Positions 1 to 10,838 of a stretch of 64,000 nucleotides of DNA are shown here, piece by piece. The notes below the pieces were generated by a model that was given only the letters and a program-made list of their open reading frames with translations, had not been told where the DNA came from and did no database searches. This DNA comes from Macrobrachium rosenbergii (lineage: Eukaryota > Arthropoda > Malacostraca > Decapoda > Palaemonidae), in assembly GCF_040412425.1 (NCBI RefSeq), contig NC_089744.1:31852001-31916000 (forward strand). Reading direction: 5' to 3'. Positions within the stretch are counted from its first letter, which is position 1. Each line of letters starts with the position of its first letter. The translations under genes and the position numbers were made by a program.

Positions 1-190
1 AATGCATAAGAGATCATATTTAAACCCATAAAGTGAATGATGTTAGCTGTGAATTTGCAAATTTATCGCCCTGCATGACACTGGAAATAAAAAAGTTTAA
101 CACTGCTTGGCAGCTGTTATGCTGAGTTTTATATTTTGGATGATACAAAAAATTCATGTTGCATCACATTTGAGCATACCTGTACAGGTA
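1..190 (+). repeat. Dispersed repeat, copy 1
   Basis: This stretch is clearly similar to 23157-23345. Both share the order AAGAGATCATATT, AATAAAAAAGTTTAACACT, GCAACTGTTA or its variant, and TTTGAGCAT. No coding content is seen. It runs off the window start, so its full extent is unknown. Confidence 0.6.
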
Positions 191-506
191 CCTGAATATA
201 ACTCACAAACATCTCTTGTAATATTCTGGTGATGCCTCAGCACAACTTTGGTACAACCTTTTCCTTGAATAATGTAAATATTACTGCTTTACAAAGAATC
301 CTCAAATGACCCAATGGATGGGCAGTGATGGGAAGGTTGGACTACAACGAAGGAAGGTGAATCAACTCAATGTGACAATGAATTAACTGTAATTACTTAC
401 CACTGATAGTTACTATCTTTCCCCTCTAACTAATCTGTCACTGCTCATTGCAGCAATTAAAGGTGCATGTAAAACAGTTTTATGCTATAAAAGTGTATTT
501 TAAATA

Positions 507-624
507 TTTATTATAATACTCTCTCCTTGTATATACTCATATTTAAAAAAATTTTTATGAACATTTCAGTGCTGTAGTACTCCAATCAATATTTTTCTCT
601 TGTGAATCACTGCCTGAATTTATT
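507..624 (-). promoter_or_regulatory. Candidate polyadenylation signals of the H2C2-Myb/SANT gene
   Basis: Two AATAAA hexamers on the minus strand lie just beyond the stop codon: at 619-624, only 7 bases after the stop, and at 507-512, about 119 bases after it. The second is at a more usual distance. The flank is AT-rich, so chance matches are likely; the assignment is tentative. Confidence 0.35.
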
Positions 625-630
625 AGCTTA

Positions 631-1521
631 TTATCTTTTCCTTATCCTTTTCAGTGGTAGTGATGTTTCTTGACCTTTGTTAATGCCCAAAGTCTTTTCA
701 CAAGTAGTATTTCCTGTAATAGCATTTAATATCAGTTCCTGAGTCTTAAGAATATTTTCCTGTATTTGTGATAAATTCTTCAATTCCTTTTCTATACTCA
801 ATAGTGTTTTCAATTTAAGTTTTTCCTGCCTTCTCATGATTTCAGTGGGGGAATTTTTTGAATTAGGAGTTTGAGCAGGGGGAGATTTATTCAAGATTAA
901 CTTTGGGTTTGAAACTTGTTTCACTTCATTCTTTCCAGACAATGCACCAACAACAGTTATAGGTTGTACTTGAGAGGCATTAACACCTTGAATACCAGAC
1001 AAATCTGGAACAATTTTCAAAACCATAGGAACTGTTTTAATACCCGGGTTGATGTCTTTATGTGTAACAGTTTTAGGATTTCCACTCTGCAACATTATTG
1101 GTTTAGTTAAAACACTTGTACCTCGATGGGATGCAACATGTCCTTGCACATTAGAAACTTCCTTTTTTCCTTTGAAGACAGCACAGTTACTACCTAGAGA
1201 AACATAAGGTCCAACTTTATGCAAATTACTTGTGTATGTGTGCTCTCCACCAATGGGATTAGTGTTTCCATAATTCATGGACACATTACATGCCTGGGCT
1301 GTCGAGTATGTGACTTCAGGTGGTACATATACACTCTTCTGCAAAGATGAAGAAGGTTGGGATGGCAGAGAACTTACATTTTCAACATTACTGTTGTTTA
1401 GCTTTGTACATGTGGTCTTATCTTCACTTGATCTAAGGCAGCTAACTTCATTTGAACAATTAGCAGTACCCTTGTCATCCTGCATACCATAATCAGTGTC
1501 TCCATGGAAACTATCAATCAT
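631..1521 (-). CDS. Exon 5 of H2C2-Myb/SANT gene (C-terminal tail)
   Basis: Terminal coding exon, 297 codons including the TAA stop at 631-633, residues 284-579. The acceptor is TTTTGTAAACAG before 1521, phase 0. The exon begins with an ATG codon, but it is an internal methionine joined to TWEYYQ of exon 4. Most of the exon is a Ser/Thr/Asn/Val-rich, probably disordered region. Near the end, residues about 512-551 form an amphipathic helix (starting MRRQEKLKLKTLLSIEKE) that should make a coiled coil. The protein ends in a basic KRIRKR that may be a nuclear localisation signal. A coiled coil after a Myb/SANT domain is typical of MSANTD- and Zeste-like regulators, where it mediates oligomerisation. 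The reading frame is intact, with no frameshift or stop. Confidence 0.85.
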   Translation of the reverse strand: MIDSFHGDTDYGMQDDKGTANCSNEVSCLRSSEDKTTCTKLNNSNVENVSSLPSQPSSSLQKSVYVPPEVTYSTAQACNVSMNYGNTNPIGGEHTYTSNLHKVGPYVSLGSNCAVFKGKKEVSNVQGHVASHRGTSVLTKPIMLQSGNPKTVTHKDINPGIKTVPMVLKIVPDLSGIQGVNASQVQPITVVGALSGKNEVKQVSNPKLILNKSPPAQTPNSKNSPTEIMRRQEKLKLKTLLSIEKELKNLSQIQENILKTQELILNAITGNTTCEKTLGINKGQETSLPLKRIRKR

Positions 1522-2450
1522 CTGTTTACAAAAGAAAAATATGTTAAAAAAATCCACAGTATTTAGAGAACAAACTTAAAACTTCATCTTCTAAGATAAT
1601 TACTGTATTGCCAAAACAGTGAATTTTGTAAAGAGTAAAAATTACTGTAACAAATATCCTTGTTAATAAAGATAAAAATTAAGGCTTGCAATCTATTTAA
1701 GGGTTTCCTCTTCTATACCAAAAAAAAAAAACTTTCAATCCTTGTGAATCTTAACAGAAATGAACTTTGATTTAGATTTTCATTATAGCTTACAATTCTT
1801 GGAGCATTTTGTGAAGAGTGACTGGAGTACTGGAAAAATCTGAGTACAGTATAAACATATTTTGTATTCCATAAATACTTCACTGCAATATCCATGTCAT
1901 TATGCTTGTATGTAAAAGGCAAAAATAAAATTCTCAGGTTTATGTTTCTGTTTTCCCAACTCTTTATGCAAGAAAAGTTAACATCGAATTTGAGGGAGCT
2001 ACATATGCAAACTGTTTTCTCCAAGAGACAATATTTTGATTGAACTGGTCATGTTTACAACAAAGCCAAATAATCAAGATCAGTTTGAGTTTAGATCAAG
2101 TAAATTTCTTAGGGTATTTCTGAAGCTCTAGAAGCCAACTTTAGTAAGGTGAACCCATCTGAAAGCGTGTGAGTGAGACAAGATAGAGGTTCCATATGTC
2201 TACTCAGAGGTAAGTGACCTGATTTAAGCACTGTTCTGACAGGGACTACACCATAAGACCAATTATACTGTAATTGAGCTGGGTGTGTTATAAACCAGTC
2301 TTAAGTAAATAACAGATTGAGTTAACAATAATGTCATAGTTTTGGGTCTATCACTACAGTTGGAAGAAAGAATGACTGGTGATGTCTGATGATAGTGATT
2401 ATTATTATTATAGGTTTTTTTTTTTTCTATCGCAGTCATCCTATTCAACT
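1522..2450. other. Intron 4, proximal part, no feature recognised
   Basis: AT-rich intron sequence between exon 5 and the LINE at about 2.46 kb. It has poly-A and poly-T runs near 1720 and 2410-2465. No coding frame with family similarity was seen on either strand. Confidence 0.5.
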
Positions 2451-2464
2451 GGGTGGTTTTTTTT

Positions 2465-4735
2465 TTTTTTATAGTGTGGGGTTCCAGATTGCATCCTGCC
2501 TCCCTAGGAGTCCATCACTTTTCTCACTATGTGTGCTGTTTCTAGTAGCACACTTTTCTGCATGAGTCCTGGAGCTACTTCAGCATCTAGTTTTCCCAGA
2601 TTGCTTTTCAGGGATCTTGGGATTTTGCCTAGTGTTCCTATGATTATGGATACAATTTCCACTGGCATATTCCATATCCTTCTTACTTCAATTTTCAGGT
2701 CTTAATACTTATTAATTTTTTCTCTTTCTTTCTCATCTACTCTGGTGTCCCATGGTATTGCACCATCAATGAGTGATACTTTCTCCTTGATTTTGTCTGG
2801 TCTACTAGGACTCTCTCAGAAAAGGACGGAGACAGCCTAGAAAGTGGCTTGTGTGTCAGTGATCCATGGAGGAAATAGACTCATAGGAATTCGTTTTGAA
2901 TGAAGTATAGAGCAGCTGCTGAGAGAGAGAGGGAGTTTGTTAAACCAGCTTAGCACTCTGCTTGGCCTATCGCTGGTGTGTGACGTTTGCTTTTGATGAT
3001 CACCTCCACTGTTCTGATACCACAGTACCAGAGGATCTTTGCCTGATCGTTTTCTATCACTCCCCAGGTCGGTGTTCGTACCACTTATTACTGCAAGCTA
3101 GCTGGTATTTCTTGCACAGGCTCCAATGGAGGGTTTTTGCTACTGAATCATGCCTCTTTTTGTACTGGTTCTGTGCAAGCTCCAGACATTCACTTACTTT
3201 GTGGTTTATGGTCTCATCTTTCATATTGCACTTCCTGCATATGGGTGAGATGTTATTTCCATCTACAGGTATTGTTCTTTGGCCATATCTGGTTCTTAGG
3301 GCCTAATCTTGTGCCACTGTTAGCATTCCTTCTGTTTCCTTCTTGAGTTCTCCCCTCTGTAGCCATTGCCATGTTTCATTGCTGGCCAGTTCTTTTGTCT
3401 ATCTCACATACTCTCCGTGCATTGGTTTGTTGCGCCATTCCTCTGTTCTGTTTTTCATTCTCCTGTCTCTGTATATTTCTGGGTCTTCATCTACTTTTAT
3501 CAGTCCTTTTCCCTATGCACTCCTTAGCCACTCATCTTCACTGATTTTCAGATACTGCCCCAGTGCTCTACTCTCAATGTTGACACAGTCCTCTATGCTT
3601 AGTAGCCCTCTCCCGCTTCCTTTCGTGTTATGTACAGTCTGTCTGTATTTGCTCTTGGGTGCAATGCTTTGTGTACTGTCATGTATTTCCTAGTTTTCTG
3701 GTCTGTGCTGCAAAGTTCAGCCTTTGTCTACTCCACTACTCCTGCACTGTATCTGATTACTGGTACTGCCCATGTGTTTATGGCTTTTGTCATGTTTCTG
3801 GCGTTGAGTTTTGACTCGAATATCGCCTTAAGTCTCTCCATATATTCTTTCCTGATCGTGTCCTTCATCTCTTGGTGTCTTATATCCTCTCCTTCTATTA
3901 TACCCAGGTATTTGCATCCTGTCTCATCTATGTGTCTGATGCTATTCCCGTCTGGTAGCTTATCCTTCAGTTCCTGTTACTTTGCCTTTTTGTATGTTGA
4001 CCAAGGCGCATTTTTCTATTCCAAACTCCATCCTCATGTCCCCATATACAATCCTTACAGCCTGGATTAGGGTATCTATTTTCTTCATGCTCTTACCATA
4101 CAGCTTGATGTCACCCAAGAACATCAGATGGTTAATTCTGTTGCCTTCTTTCCTGCGTTGGTACCCAGCATCCATCTTCTGCAGTACTTTTGTCATGGGA
4201 ATCATGGCTACTGCGACAGTGAGTCGCCTTGAAAGATCCCTCTCGTGGTGTTAACCTCTGCCAGTCTTATCCCAGAGCATGTAAGTACTGTATTCCAGTT
4301 GCGCATTGTATTTTAAGGAAGCTGATGGTGTTTTCCTCTGCCCCATATATTTTCAGGCATTCTATTAGCCACAGGTCGTGTGCGGTGTCATGTCGAAGGC
4401 TTTCTTGTAGTCAATCCATGCCATGCTTAGGTTGGTTCTCCTTCTCTTACTATTCTTCATTACCATTTTATCTATTAGGAACTGGTCTTTTGTGCCCCTA
4501 AACTTCCTACTGCAGCCTTTCTGTTGGTTGGGGATGGTGTTTGTATCCTCTAGGTATTTGTATAGTCTTTCACTGATGATACCTGTTAGTAGCTTCCACA
4601 TTACTGGTAGGCAGGTGATAAGCCTGTAGTTACTTGCTATATTTCCCTTGTTCTTGTCTTTCTGTACTAGGGATGTTCTCCCTGTGGTCATCCATTTGGG
4701 CACATGGTGGTTTGTGATACAATGCTGGAGTTCTG
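2465..4735 (-). pseudogene. Decayed LINE with restriction-like endonuclease (R2/NeSL/HERO type)
   Basis: Read on the minus strand this is a non-LTR retrotransposon polyprotein broken by stops and frameshifts. From 4703 to 4365 comes reverse transcriptase with [37 protein letters not shown] and [15 protein letters not shown]. From 4205 to 3960 is the palm region, ending in EFGIEKCALV; the expected catalytic FxDD reads as FLGD, a loss of one Asp. From about 3300 a CxxC...H...C motif (CRKCNMKDETINHKVSEC) follows. Then a segment around 2760-2680 resembles a PD-(D/E)xK restriction-like endonuclease (AIPWDTRVDEKEREKINKY). RT followed by CCHC and REL-endonuclease is the order of R2, NeSL, R4 and HERO elements (family knowledge). 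The 5' part is missing where the Penelope-like element starts. Confidence 0.72.
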
Positions 4736-5444
4736 TTTTTTGTTATTATTATTATTATTGTTGCTGCTTCAGCTGCATTTATTTTGTAGAAGACTTTTTC
4801 TATTTTCCTTATTGCGGACTTTCTCTTCAGTGGAGGTGCGTGCTAACAGCTCGCCTATATTTGTCATTTCATGGGGAAAAGTCAAAATCTGGATTCTGCT
4901 TCTTTTATATATTCTATACAGTTGGTTCTATACAATTGTTGCCGCGACGCGTTTCGACAGACTCTTCTGTCATTCTCCAGCTGGAGCTAGTAGAGGACTG
5001 GCAGATTGCATAGGTCCTACTGAATTTATACACGGGCTTCAGCGGGGGTCATGGATGGCGAATTCTGATTGGTTGCAGTCAGCGAACTTCAAGCCAAATT
5101 TCTGCGGCGGCTCGATCCTGACAGATCTTCGCAACCTGGGAATGTCATTCATTCCAGCGTTCCCATTGGCCTGCCGTTGCGTGATGTCATGCCAGCTGAC
5201 ATCATCGGTAGTTTGGCTGCTATTGGGCTGCGGATGAATGATGTCATTATCTACTCTTTCTGTCGTAGTCGGGGGATTGTCTCGAAGGGCGCCTCGCTCA
5301 TCAGGGGCATCTCCATTCTCAGGGTTGTCGTTTTCAGGTATTCGTTGGATTTGGCGGGTGTTCTGCATTATTCTTCTTAAATTCGTGGGTAGGGAGCGAT
5401 GCCTCCTGCGTCGTATTCATTGTTGGTTTTTCTCGGCGATGAGG

Positions 5445-5726
5445 AGCGCTCTAGCAGGCGCAGACGTCGAGGTCAGCGGCTCTCCCGATTATACTTATAT
5501 TTTGTATAATACGGTCGCGGGAGATGGAAATATTGTGAGTAGCACGGGCGTGGTTCATGATGGCACCCTCCTGGGCGTGGCAGGAGATCCTTTCAGACAG
5601 ACGCATCGTGGTCATTCCAATATAAGCGCCGAGGCATCCTCGGATAGGACATACAAATTGGTAGACCACGTTCTTCTGCTTGAGGGGTTCTCTTGCTGGC
5701 GGAGAGGGGTTATTTTTCATCACCAG
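5445..5726 (-). pseudogene. Penelope GIY-YIG endonuclease domain
   Basis: An open minus-strand stretch reads KNVVYQFVCPIRGCLGAYIG, then MTTMRLSERISCHAQEGAI and NHARATHNISI. This is the GIY-YIG nuclease found C-terminal to Penelope reverse transcriptases: VY for the first motif, AYIG for the second, an Arg in LSER and a conserved His. It nicks target DNA to prime reverse transcription (family knowledge). The frame itself is open over about 90 codons, while the linker to the RT (5730-6120) has stops. Confidence 0.78.
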
Positions 5727-6120
5727 ATCACGGTGCGGCGGTTCTTATAATAAATTATAAGATTTATTCTCTTACTGTCTTCGGTCGGGTGACGTTTTCC
5801 ATGACGATTTTCTTCATGGAGTTCTTGTCCTCACGGTACTGGGGATGCATCCGGCCTTATAATAGATCTTTATGTCATCTTGGGGGCAGGTTGTGTGTTC
5901 TTACCGTTGTACCATTTTTCCAGGCCAGTTCGAATTTCTTTGTTTATGAGTTTGTTGGTGAAACCATTGTTCACCAACATTTGTGCAGCATGTCTGAATT
6001 TCCTGTTGGTGTCCTGCCAGGTGGAGCAGTGGGAGAGGGCCCTTTAATGAAGGTCCTGACTGTCGTGTTCTTAAACCTAGCAGGGCACTCGCTATCCCCA
6101 TTCAAGCAAAGTCCCAAATT

Positions 6121-6525
6121 GGTGGATTTTGTGTAGACTGATGTCTTCAAGTTCCGCCCGCCTTTGTGACCATAACGTCGAGGAAGGGGAGCCGGTCGTC
6201 TGTGCTGAACTTGACTGTGTAGTTCAACACACTACATTGTTGGAAGGTCAGACGAAGGGCTTCAACCTCCTCCTCGTTGTCTGCTTGAACGAAGACGTTG
6301 TCGATATATCGGGCATATTTCTTCGCCGCTGGATTCTCTCAAGACACGTTCTTCTACAGTGCCCATGTAAAAATTTGCAAAGAGGACGCCCAATGGAGAG
6401 CCCATCGCAACGCCATCCTTCTGTCTATACATGTGCCCTCTGTGCATAGTGAAAGGCGCCATCTTCGTGCAGATCTCCAGCAGAGCCTTCAGGGAACCTT
6501 CTGGGATGTTCAGGGGGGTCATTGT
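6121..6525 (-). pseudogene. Penelope reverse transcriptase, C-terminal part
   Basis: The minus frame starting near 6525 reads NIPEGSLKALLEICTK, then YRQKDGVAMGSPLGVLFANF, which is the RT palm motif DGVAMGSPLG typical of Penelope elements. It continues across a frameshift near 6310 into a YIDNVFVQAD-like segment, where the YxDD-equivalent motif lies, and then a LPFLDV-type segment near 6190. The region upstream of PEGSLK is missing. Frameshifts and stops make it non-functional. Confidence 0.75.
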
Positions 6526-6550
6526 CGGCTCTCTATAGAGAGCCGACAAT
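6521..6550. repeat. Perfect 30-bp palindrome at the Penelope LTR-body junction
   Basis: ATTGTCGGCTCTCTA is followed immediately by its exact reverse complement. The palindrome marks the point where the right inverted LTR meets the RT coding part. It could be a scar of a template switch or snap-back during reverse transcription. Confidence 0.85.
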
Positions 6551-7404
6551 GCCCCTGATGAGCGAGGCGCCCTTCGAGACAATCCCCCGAACGACAGAAA
6601 GAGTAGATAATGACATCATTCATCCGCAGCCCAATAGCAGCCAAACTACCAATGATGTCAGCCGGCATGACATCACGCAACGGCAGGCCAATGGGAACGC
6701 TGGAATGAATGACATTCCCAGGTTGCGAAGATCTGTCAGGATCGAGCTTTGCCGCAGAAATTTGGCTTGAAGTTCGCTGACTGCAACCAATCAGAATTCG
6801 CCATCCATGACCCCGCTGAAGCCCGTGTATAAATTCAGTAGGACCTATGCAATCTGCCAGTCCTCTACTAGCTCCCACTGGAGAATGACAGAAGAGTCTG
6901 TCGAAAACGCAGTCAGCGCAACAATTGTATAGAACCAACTGTATAGAATATATAAAGAAGCAGAATCCAGATTTTGACTTTTCCCCATGAAATGACAAAT
7001 ATAGGCGAGCTGTTAGCACGCACCTCCACTGAAGAGAAGTCCGCAATAAGGAAAATAGAAAAAGTCTTCTACAAAATAAATGCAGCTGAAGCAGCAATAA
7101 TATTCAATAGAACCTGTTTAAAAGAGGGTCTGCTGCCAAATTATTATTATTATTATTATTATTATTACAGGTAATTTGCTAAGACTATTTAGTTTCAATT
7201 CTTAAATGAGGTGTAAAATGGAGGAATGTAAAGGTAAAGAAGTTCAGCAGCTAAGTAGGAAGATACCAAAGGGAACAGATGGAAATACAAGCAATGCAAA
7301 TGAGGCTGATGGGATGTTTAAAAAAATCCTTAGTATTATCCTCAGGGTGCTACACATGGCACAGCAAGGTGAAGATCTGGATATCTACCTTGCATGTCAT
7401 GGAG

Positions 7405-7685
7405 TTCTTCATTGGATGGGTCGAATATCGTACTCACCTAGCACTCTCCTAGGCCCACGTTCAATTCTCCGGTCGGCCAATGAAGAATTGGAGGAATTTA
7501 TTTCTGGTGTTAGAAGTTCATTTCTCGGTATAATGTGGTTCGGATTCCACAATAAGCTGTAGGTCCCGTTGCTAGGTAACCAATTAGTTCTTAGCCACAC
7601 AAAATAAGTCTAATCCTTCAGGCCAGCCCTAGGAGAGCTGTTAATCAGCTCCATGGTCTGGTTAAACTAAGGTGTACTTAACTTG
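7405..7685 (+). repeat. tRNA-derived SINE, family A, copy 1
   Basis: The copy begins with a tRNA-like head (TGGGTCGAATATCGTACTCA... and a B-box-like TTCAATTCTCC). The conserved body contains TGTGGTTCGGATTCCACAAT, CCCGTTGCTAGGTAACCAAT and CTAGGAGAGCTGTTAATCAG. The same body occurs at 45448-45718 (plus) and 26725-26988 (minus), which defines the family. It is not coding. Confidence 0.72.
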
Positions 7686-7689
7686 CATG

Positions 7690-8148
7690 TCATAAAACTT
7701 GATGAATGGTGGTCTCGTAACAAGGTACTATTTGAAGAAGTTGTCAAGATTAATAATCTATGAGCTTAACAACCCAAATTAGCCATGGTAATTTCTACTT
7801 TGTCATTCTTAATGACCTATGGTAAAGGAGTATTGTTTACTTCTGAAGAATCATGTCTATCTTTGCAGCTGACTGTTTGCAATAGGGTCTTTAAAAAGAA
7901 GGCCTAGTTTCTGTTTATTTCTGTCAGAAACATCTAAGCAGAATACATACACCCCGCTTGTAGATTGTTTTTTAGTTCCAAATAATTACAAACTTATGTA
8001 AATGCTAGTACTGTACAGTACATACTTTATAAGTCTGCCCTTCACGTACCTATGTAATAGCTCTAGCAATATAATTGTTTGTTTATCTGGATGATCAATT
8101 TGTAACACTGCACTTTTCATTAGCAAAGAATTGTTCTAAAATGTCTTA
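7690..8148. other. Intron 4, distal part, no feature recognised
   Basis: AT-rich intron between the SINE and the donor of exon 4. I see no coding frame or repeat here. Confidence 0.5.
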
Positions 8149-8149
8149 C

Positions 8150-8394
8150 CTGATAGTATTCCCACGTTGGGTTTACCTCAAAAAATTCACGACGCATTCT
8201 CTTGTGCATAGCTATGAGAGTATTCCATTTACGTCTTACTCTTTCTTTATTGAAATAAAATCCTTTTTGTGCTAATTCCTCTTGCACTTCCTTATAGACA
8301 ACAGGCCTTGTATGTCTTTCTGACAACTGACCATAACGATTTTGAATTGCTTCAATAAGAGCTTTGGTTGCATCATGGGTGAATTCCTCATCCT
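8150..8394 (-). CDS. Exon 4 of H2C2-Myb/SANT gene (Myb/SANT-like domain)
   Basis: A 245-base exon encoding residues 202-283. The acceptor is ATGCTTTGCAG before 8394. The donor is TATCAG|GTAAGA (intron from 8149), phase 0. The whole exon is one Myb/SANT-like trihelix domain. Helix 1 is THDATKALIEAI, helix 2 is VYKEVQEELAQKG, helix 3 is KERVRRKWNTLIAMHKRM, and the domain ends with the usual aromatic tail PTWEYYQ. The conserved Trp pair of helix 3 and the tail is present, while helix 1 has Phe in place of the usual Trp. Such domains bind DNA in MSANTD and Zeste-like proteins and in Harbinger-associated proteins (family knowledge). Being encoded by a single exon is compatible with acquisition by exon shuffling. 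Confidence 0.83.
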
Positions 8395-10740
8395 CTGCAA
8401 AGCATAAGAAAGCACTGTATGGTACAAGTGAATTGGAATACATTATTGCAAATATATTGTACAACTACACAGTAAATTTTTAATTGCTTGTAGACCTTTT
8501 AAATGCACTGATAGTCCTAATCTTAAGGATTTAGCGCCAATTACAAAGGAAATCACAAGACAGTGATAAATTGAAATAGGTCAAAATCCTACCATACACT
8601 ATACTGGTTATACTAAGCATTCTTTTCTCTTTATAATTATTAGTTACCTCTACAGTATATCTTTACCCTTACACAAAGAAACAATTATTTTTCTCATGCA
8701 TCCCTTTGGAACTCTCTAATCCATCCAAGCAAACCTTACACACCCTGGTCAAGTCACTCATATGTACTGTACTTCAACTACTCTAATCTCATGATCTCAC
8801 TGTTAATCCAGCCACCCCTTTTCATTCTTCAACATCTCATATGCCATCCTTATATCCTTAACAATTCACTTCCAAAAGTTTCAATTTTACACTAGCCCCT
8901 ACTAGTCTGCATCATTCAAAACTGTCACTTCAAATGCCTCTGCTTTTAACAAATCTTGAAAATGCACACTACATATACTACAGAGAAAACATTCTCTTCC
9001 AAAAAGTATCTTTCCATTTACATCTTTAATTTTATTATAAGATGCAATTGCTCCTCAAATGGAGCATGTGTATCTTAGAATTAAGAATGGAAATGGAAGT
9101 GTTACGGACACAAGGGAGAGGAAGACCTAAGAGAAGATGAAGAGACTACATCCGAGAAGATATGAGAAACAAAGGAATACATGAAAAGGCAAAAGAGAGA
9201 AACATCTAGAAAAAGTTAACTGAAAACAAGGGCCCTGACTAGCGATTAGGCTGAGAAGAAGAAAAAGAGAAATAGGAAGATACAATAACTCGTCAATCTT
9301 TCCCCTACAGTGAATTCCCCTCCAGTTAAGGCTCTCCTTTTCTCTATAACGCTGCTCAGGTTCAACTTAAATTTTCATTATGTATTTAATTATTTACTTT
9401 TCACTTTCTTCTTGAATATTTTATACATGATCTTGTATATGTGTATGTGATCTTTTATATTCATTAAACCTTTCTTTTCTTCATCCCAACATTGTGTATA
9501 CAATCTTCTTCATCTATATCCACTAATAAAGTTCCTTGCTGATCCTATAACCCAGTCCTTGAACTCTACGTACTCCTGATATAGTTCTCAGATCATTTTG
9601 CTCATTGACCTTTCTTTTGACCTTTACTTCTCTGTACAAAAATAAACATCTTTTTCTCCCTAAAATACTTGCTCTCATTCACACCTCATCTTTTATAGCT
9701 TGCCTTCTTTTTCTCTCTTCACTTCTCTCGACTACCTTATCCATTCTTCTTTATGCAGTACTGTATCTGTATCTGGTCTCTCTTTTTTCATGCAACTGCT
9801 CCTCATGTAGTCTTTATCTTCAATGAACCTCTTATTAGTTACTGTTTTTATTCCCTCTTCCTACCTCCTATAACAACAAGTAATCCCAGGTGAGTCTATG
9901 ACCTCCATTTAGAATTTTGCAAACTCCAAATATACTCCCTCTACTTCTGTGCCTTTAATCTTTCCCCATTTTTTCATCCATCTTCTTATATGCTATTTCT
10001 TATCAAGCTTGATTCATGGCTTTTTAATTAAAATTTTCAACCCTTCACTTCCAACTCCTTTCCTCACTATCACACCCATTAGCTTACTCTTCCATTTACT
10101 TTGTATTAACACAAACTAACAAACTCTATTTCTCACCATTTTCTCCCTGCGAGAACTATATGCACATAAACAGAGGAGTAGGCGGACAGGTGTGATGGCA
10201 AGAAAAGGAGTGGCTGGAAATATAATAGACCATTAGCTGTTTGGATAAAAAATGTAAATACTGTAGTTACATTAGATTACATTATTCAAGCTCCTTTCTA
10301 AAAAGATTTCCACAAAACTGTACCTTTCTACACAGTTCTGGAATAGCTGTTGCCATACATATAAATAAAAGTATATTTGTGCAATGAATTGCAATAAAAA
10401 ATGGTAATTATGCTCAGGTTATTAGCACAGTTTACACAAAGTTCTGCTTTAGTTACCAAATATCTTGATTGTTACCACTACTGTATACTGTACACATAAT
10501 GCTTACTTACAAAATATTTATCTTTTACTGCTGCTTCTAGCATGAACTTCTATTTTTGTTACCATGTCCTCAACCATGTCAATTCAAATTTTCAGATTTT
10601 GCTGCAGGTGACAAAGGAAGGTTTTTGTCAATCTGATATCCCCTTTGCACAGAATTATCAAAACACTATGATTTATTTTATTATCCCTGGTTTGTCAATT
10701 ACGTTTCAAAGTATAAAGAGCCAAAAAGTATCCGTTCTCA
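8395..10740. other. Intron 3 with a LINE tail
   Basis: Mostly AT-rich sequence. A piece at about 9085-9265 reads on the plus strand as the 3' end of a LINE (next entry). From 9600 to 10140 the plus strand is pyrimidine-rich and may be an antisense, unrecognisable retroelement remnant. No other gene is seen. Confidence 0.5.
9085..9265 (+). pseudogene. LINE 3' end fragment
   Basis: The plus frame reads LRTQGRGRPKRR, a stop where Trp is expected, then DYIREDMRNKGIHEKAKERN. This is the RGRPxxRWxD...DM...R conserved tail of RTE-like and related non-LTR reverse transcriptase proteins. It ends in a GAAGAAGAA-rich tail, as 3'-anchored LINE fragments do. It is too short to place in a clade. Confidence 0.55.
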
Positions 10741-10741
10741 C

Positions 10742-10838
10742 CTTCATTTTCCATATCTCCCAAGTCCACTCCATCTCCAATTCTCATCTTTTTGGATGAG
10801 CCCCTGTTTTTGGTCTGGCAATGATAGCATTTTGATAT
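10742..10838 (-). CDS. Exon 3 of H2C2-Myb/SANT gene (zinc domain, CxxC half)
   Basis: A 97-base exon, easy to miss, encoding residues 170-201 plus one base. It was found by looking in the intron for the missing CxxC. It reads ISKCYHCQTKNRG, which completes the H2C2 motif with Cys173 and Cys176. A linker rich in Lys, Gly, Asp and Glu follows. The acceptor is CACATAACAG with a pyrimidine-rich stretch before it. The donor is GAAG|GTGAGA (intron from 10741). It enters in phase 0, matching exon 2, and leaves in phase 1, matching exon 4. Phase agreement on both sides plus the expected zinc ligands make it convincing. A DIRS retrotransposon begins only about 46 bases upstream of its acceptor, so the branch point may lie in or beside transposon sequence. 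Confidence 0.78.

Larger units (their letters stand above)
4741..7168 (-). mobile_element. Penelope-like element with inverted LTRs
   Basis: The element is bounded by (TTA)n runs at about 4741-4760 and 7141-7168. Its outer parts, about 4760-5311 and 6551-7110, are inverted copies of each other, the inverted-LTR arrangement known for Penelope elements. The body between them, on the minus strand, carries the C-terminal part of a Penelope reverse transcriptase and a GIY-YIG endonuclease. The N-terminal RT half is absent, so the copy is truncated. Inverted arms joined to a short body by a perfect palindrome (6521-6550) suggest a rearranged or template-switched insertion. It sits in intron 4 of the H2C2-Myb/SANT gene, beside the LINE. 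Confidence 0.8.

Noticed and set aside
2962..5237. Plus-strand frames from 2.9 to 5.2 kb
   Set aside because: Antisense shadows of the minus-strand LINE and the Penelope left LTR.
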